Below, in pieces: positions 63,665 to 64,000 of a DNA stretch of 64,000 nucleotides. The number at the start of each line of letters is the position of its first letter. The first letter of the stretch is position 1. The translations under genes were made by a program, and so were the position numbers. Source of the stretch: Aquisediminimonas profunda. Lineage in GTDB: Bacteria; Pseudomonadota; Alphaproteobacteria; Sphingomonadales; Sphingomonadaceae. The notes under the pieces were generated by a model. That model was not told where the DNA came from. It ran no database searches and was given only the letters and a program-made list of their open reading frames with translations. Where the stretch lies: assembly GCF_019443285.1 (NCBI RefSeq), contig NZ_CP080327.1, positions 1,794,001-1,858,000 on the forward strand, in the 5' to 3' direction.

Positions 63665-64000
63665 TCGATCACGACAAGTGGTTGGTCAAATTCAACGGGC
63701 TGGCCACTGCCAACGAAGATTTGGGTCACCTTGCCCCCACGTGGAGCAACGATGGGGTTCATGACCTTCATCGCTTCAATGATCAGGATCGTATCGCCTT
63801 CCTTGACCGAGCCACCGACCGTAATAAACGGCGCAGCATCAGGCTCTGGAGTCAGATAGGCAGTGCCTACCATGGGAGATTTGACGGTGCCTGGGTGATC
63901 CCCCGCTGTCGCGACCGGCGCTGGAGCAGGTGCGGAAGGCTGCTGGGCTGGCGCAGCAGCCTGCACGGGCGCAGGAGCCGCCACGACGGTCCCGGCAAGG
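63661..64000 (-). CDS. accB: Acetyl-CoA carboxylase biotin carboxyl carrier protein, partial
   Basis: The C-terminal part of AccB; the start is beyond the right edge. An Ala/Pro-rich linker ([20 protein letters not shown]) precedes the biotinyl domain, with the biotinylated lysine in [14 protein letters not shown]. AccB carries biotin between AccC and the transferase. Its stop overlaps accC. Confidence 0.95.
   Translation of the reverse strand, partial: LAGTVVAAPAPVQAAAPAQQPSAPAPAPVATAGDHPGTVKSPMVGTAYLTPEPDAAPFITVGGSVKEGDTILIIEAMKVMNPIVAPRGGKVTQIFVGSGQPVEFDQPLVVIE

Noticed and set aside
1-64000. Mobile elements, CRISPR arrays, tRNA or rRNA genes
   Set aside because: I looked for transposases, terminal repeats, regularly spaced repeats and tRNA-like cloverleaf ends and saw none; a tRNAscan or Infernal run could still find a missed small RNA.

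Overview
The window looks like a chromosomal segment of an alphaproteobacterium of the Sphingomonadales type. Supporting signs are a class I lysyl-tRNA synthetase, an AlaC-like aminotransferase, argJ next to secA, a TonB-dependent receptor beside Baeyer-Villiger-type monooxygenases, two DUF885 proteins, RcnB-type and SH3 periplasmic proteins and a class I PHA synthase. This is inference from protein families and gene order; no database search was possible. Coding is dense and GC-rich by eye. I see no rRNA or tRNA gene, CRISPR array, insertion sequence, prophage or integration scar, and no gene-free stretch above 300 bases.

Layout. 1-7.4 kb: 3' part of dnaK, dnaJ, an ammonium transporter, an SH3 protein, an orphan prepilin peptidase, an aldehyde dehydrogenase and a sugar-nucleotide epimerase. 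7.5-15.3 kb: UDP-GlcNAc 2-epimerase, an atypical Nramp transporter, a SixA-like phosphatase coupled to a DinG-like helicase, and class I LysRS. 15.3-23.8 kb: DUF885 protein, RcnB-like protein, argJ-IMPase pair, a double TonB-C protein, a small exported-type leader protein and secA. 23.8-27.5 kb: an ECF sigma / cupin anti-sigma / ferritin-like / cytochrome c cluster and a thiolase. 27.7-35.1 kb: monooxygenase, PhoD phosphatase with amidohydrolase, prolyl oligopeptidase. 35.3-40.3 kb: PilZ protein, a proA-nadD-rsfS-rlmH operon, thioesterase, alaC. 40.5-47.2 kb: TonB receptor, second monooxygenase, phaC, peroxiredoxin. 47.3-49.5 kb: rpsM-rpsK-rpoA without rplQ. 49.6-56.1 kb: lipoprotein, small membrane protein, thioesterase-globin-DoxX operon, VOC protein, sthA, PilZ, MarR and AraC regulators. 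56.1-64 kb: second DUF885 protein, nitroreductase, GntR regulator with a palindromic operator, phosphatase, arsC, two different L,D-transpeptidases, accC and partial accB.

Most interesting points. (1) The ECF cluster has two copies of one bipartite element, TTGCATCC-N16-C(G/A)GTAAT, one before the sigma operon and one before the ferritin-like gene, with identical spacing and orientation. This looks like the sigma factor's own promoter motif. The anti-sigma joins an RskA-like N-terminus to a complete cupin motif and has no membrane segment. (2) A 92-residue hydrophobic-N-terminus leader ORF sits just upstream of secA, followed by two mutually exclusive hairpins, the second ending in TTTT. It is a candidate secretion monitor, analogous in position to SecM but unlike it in sequence. 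(3) proA, nadD, rsfS and rlmH are joined by three consecutive TTGA stop/start overlaps, and the same junction joins argJ to the IMPase gene. (4) A perfect 10-bp inverted repeat straddles the start codon of a YtrA-type GntR gene.
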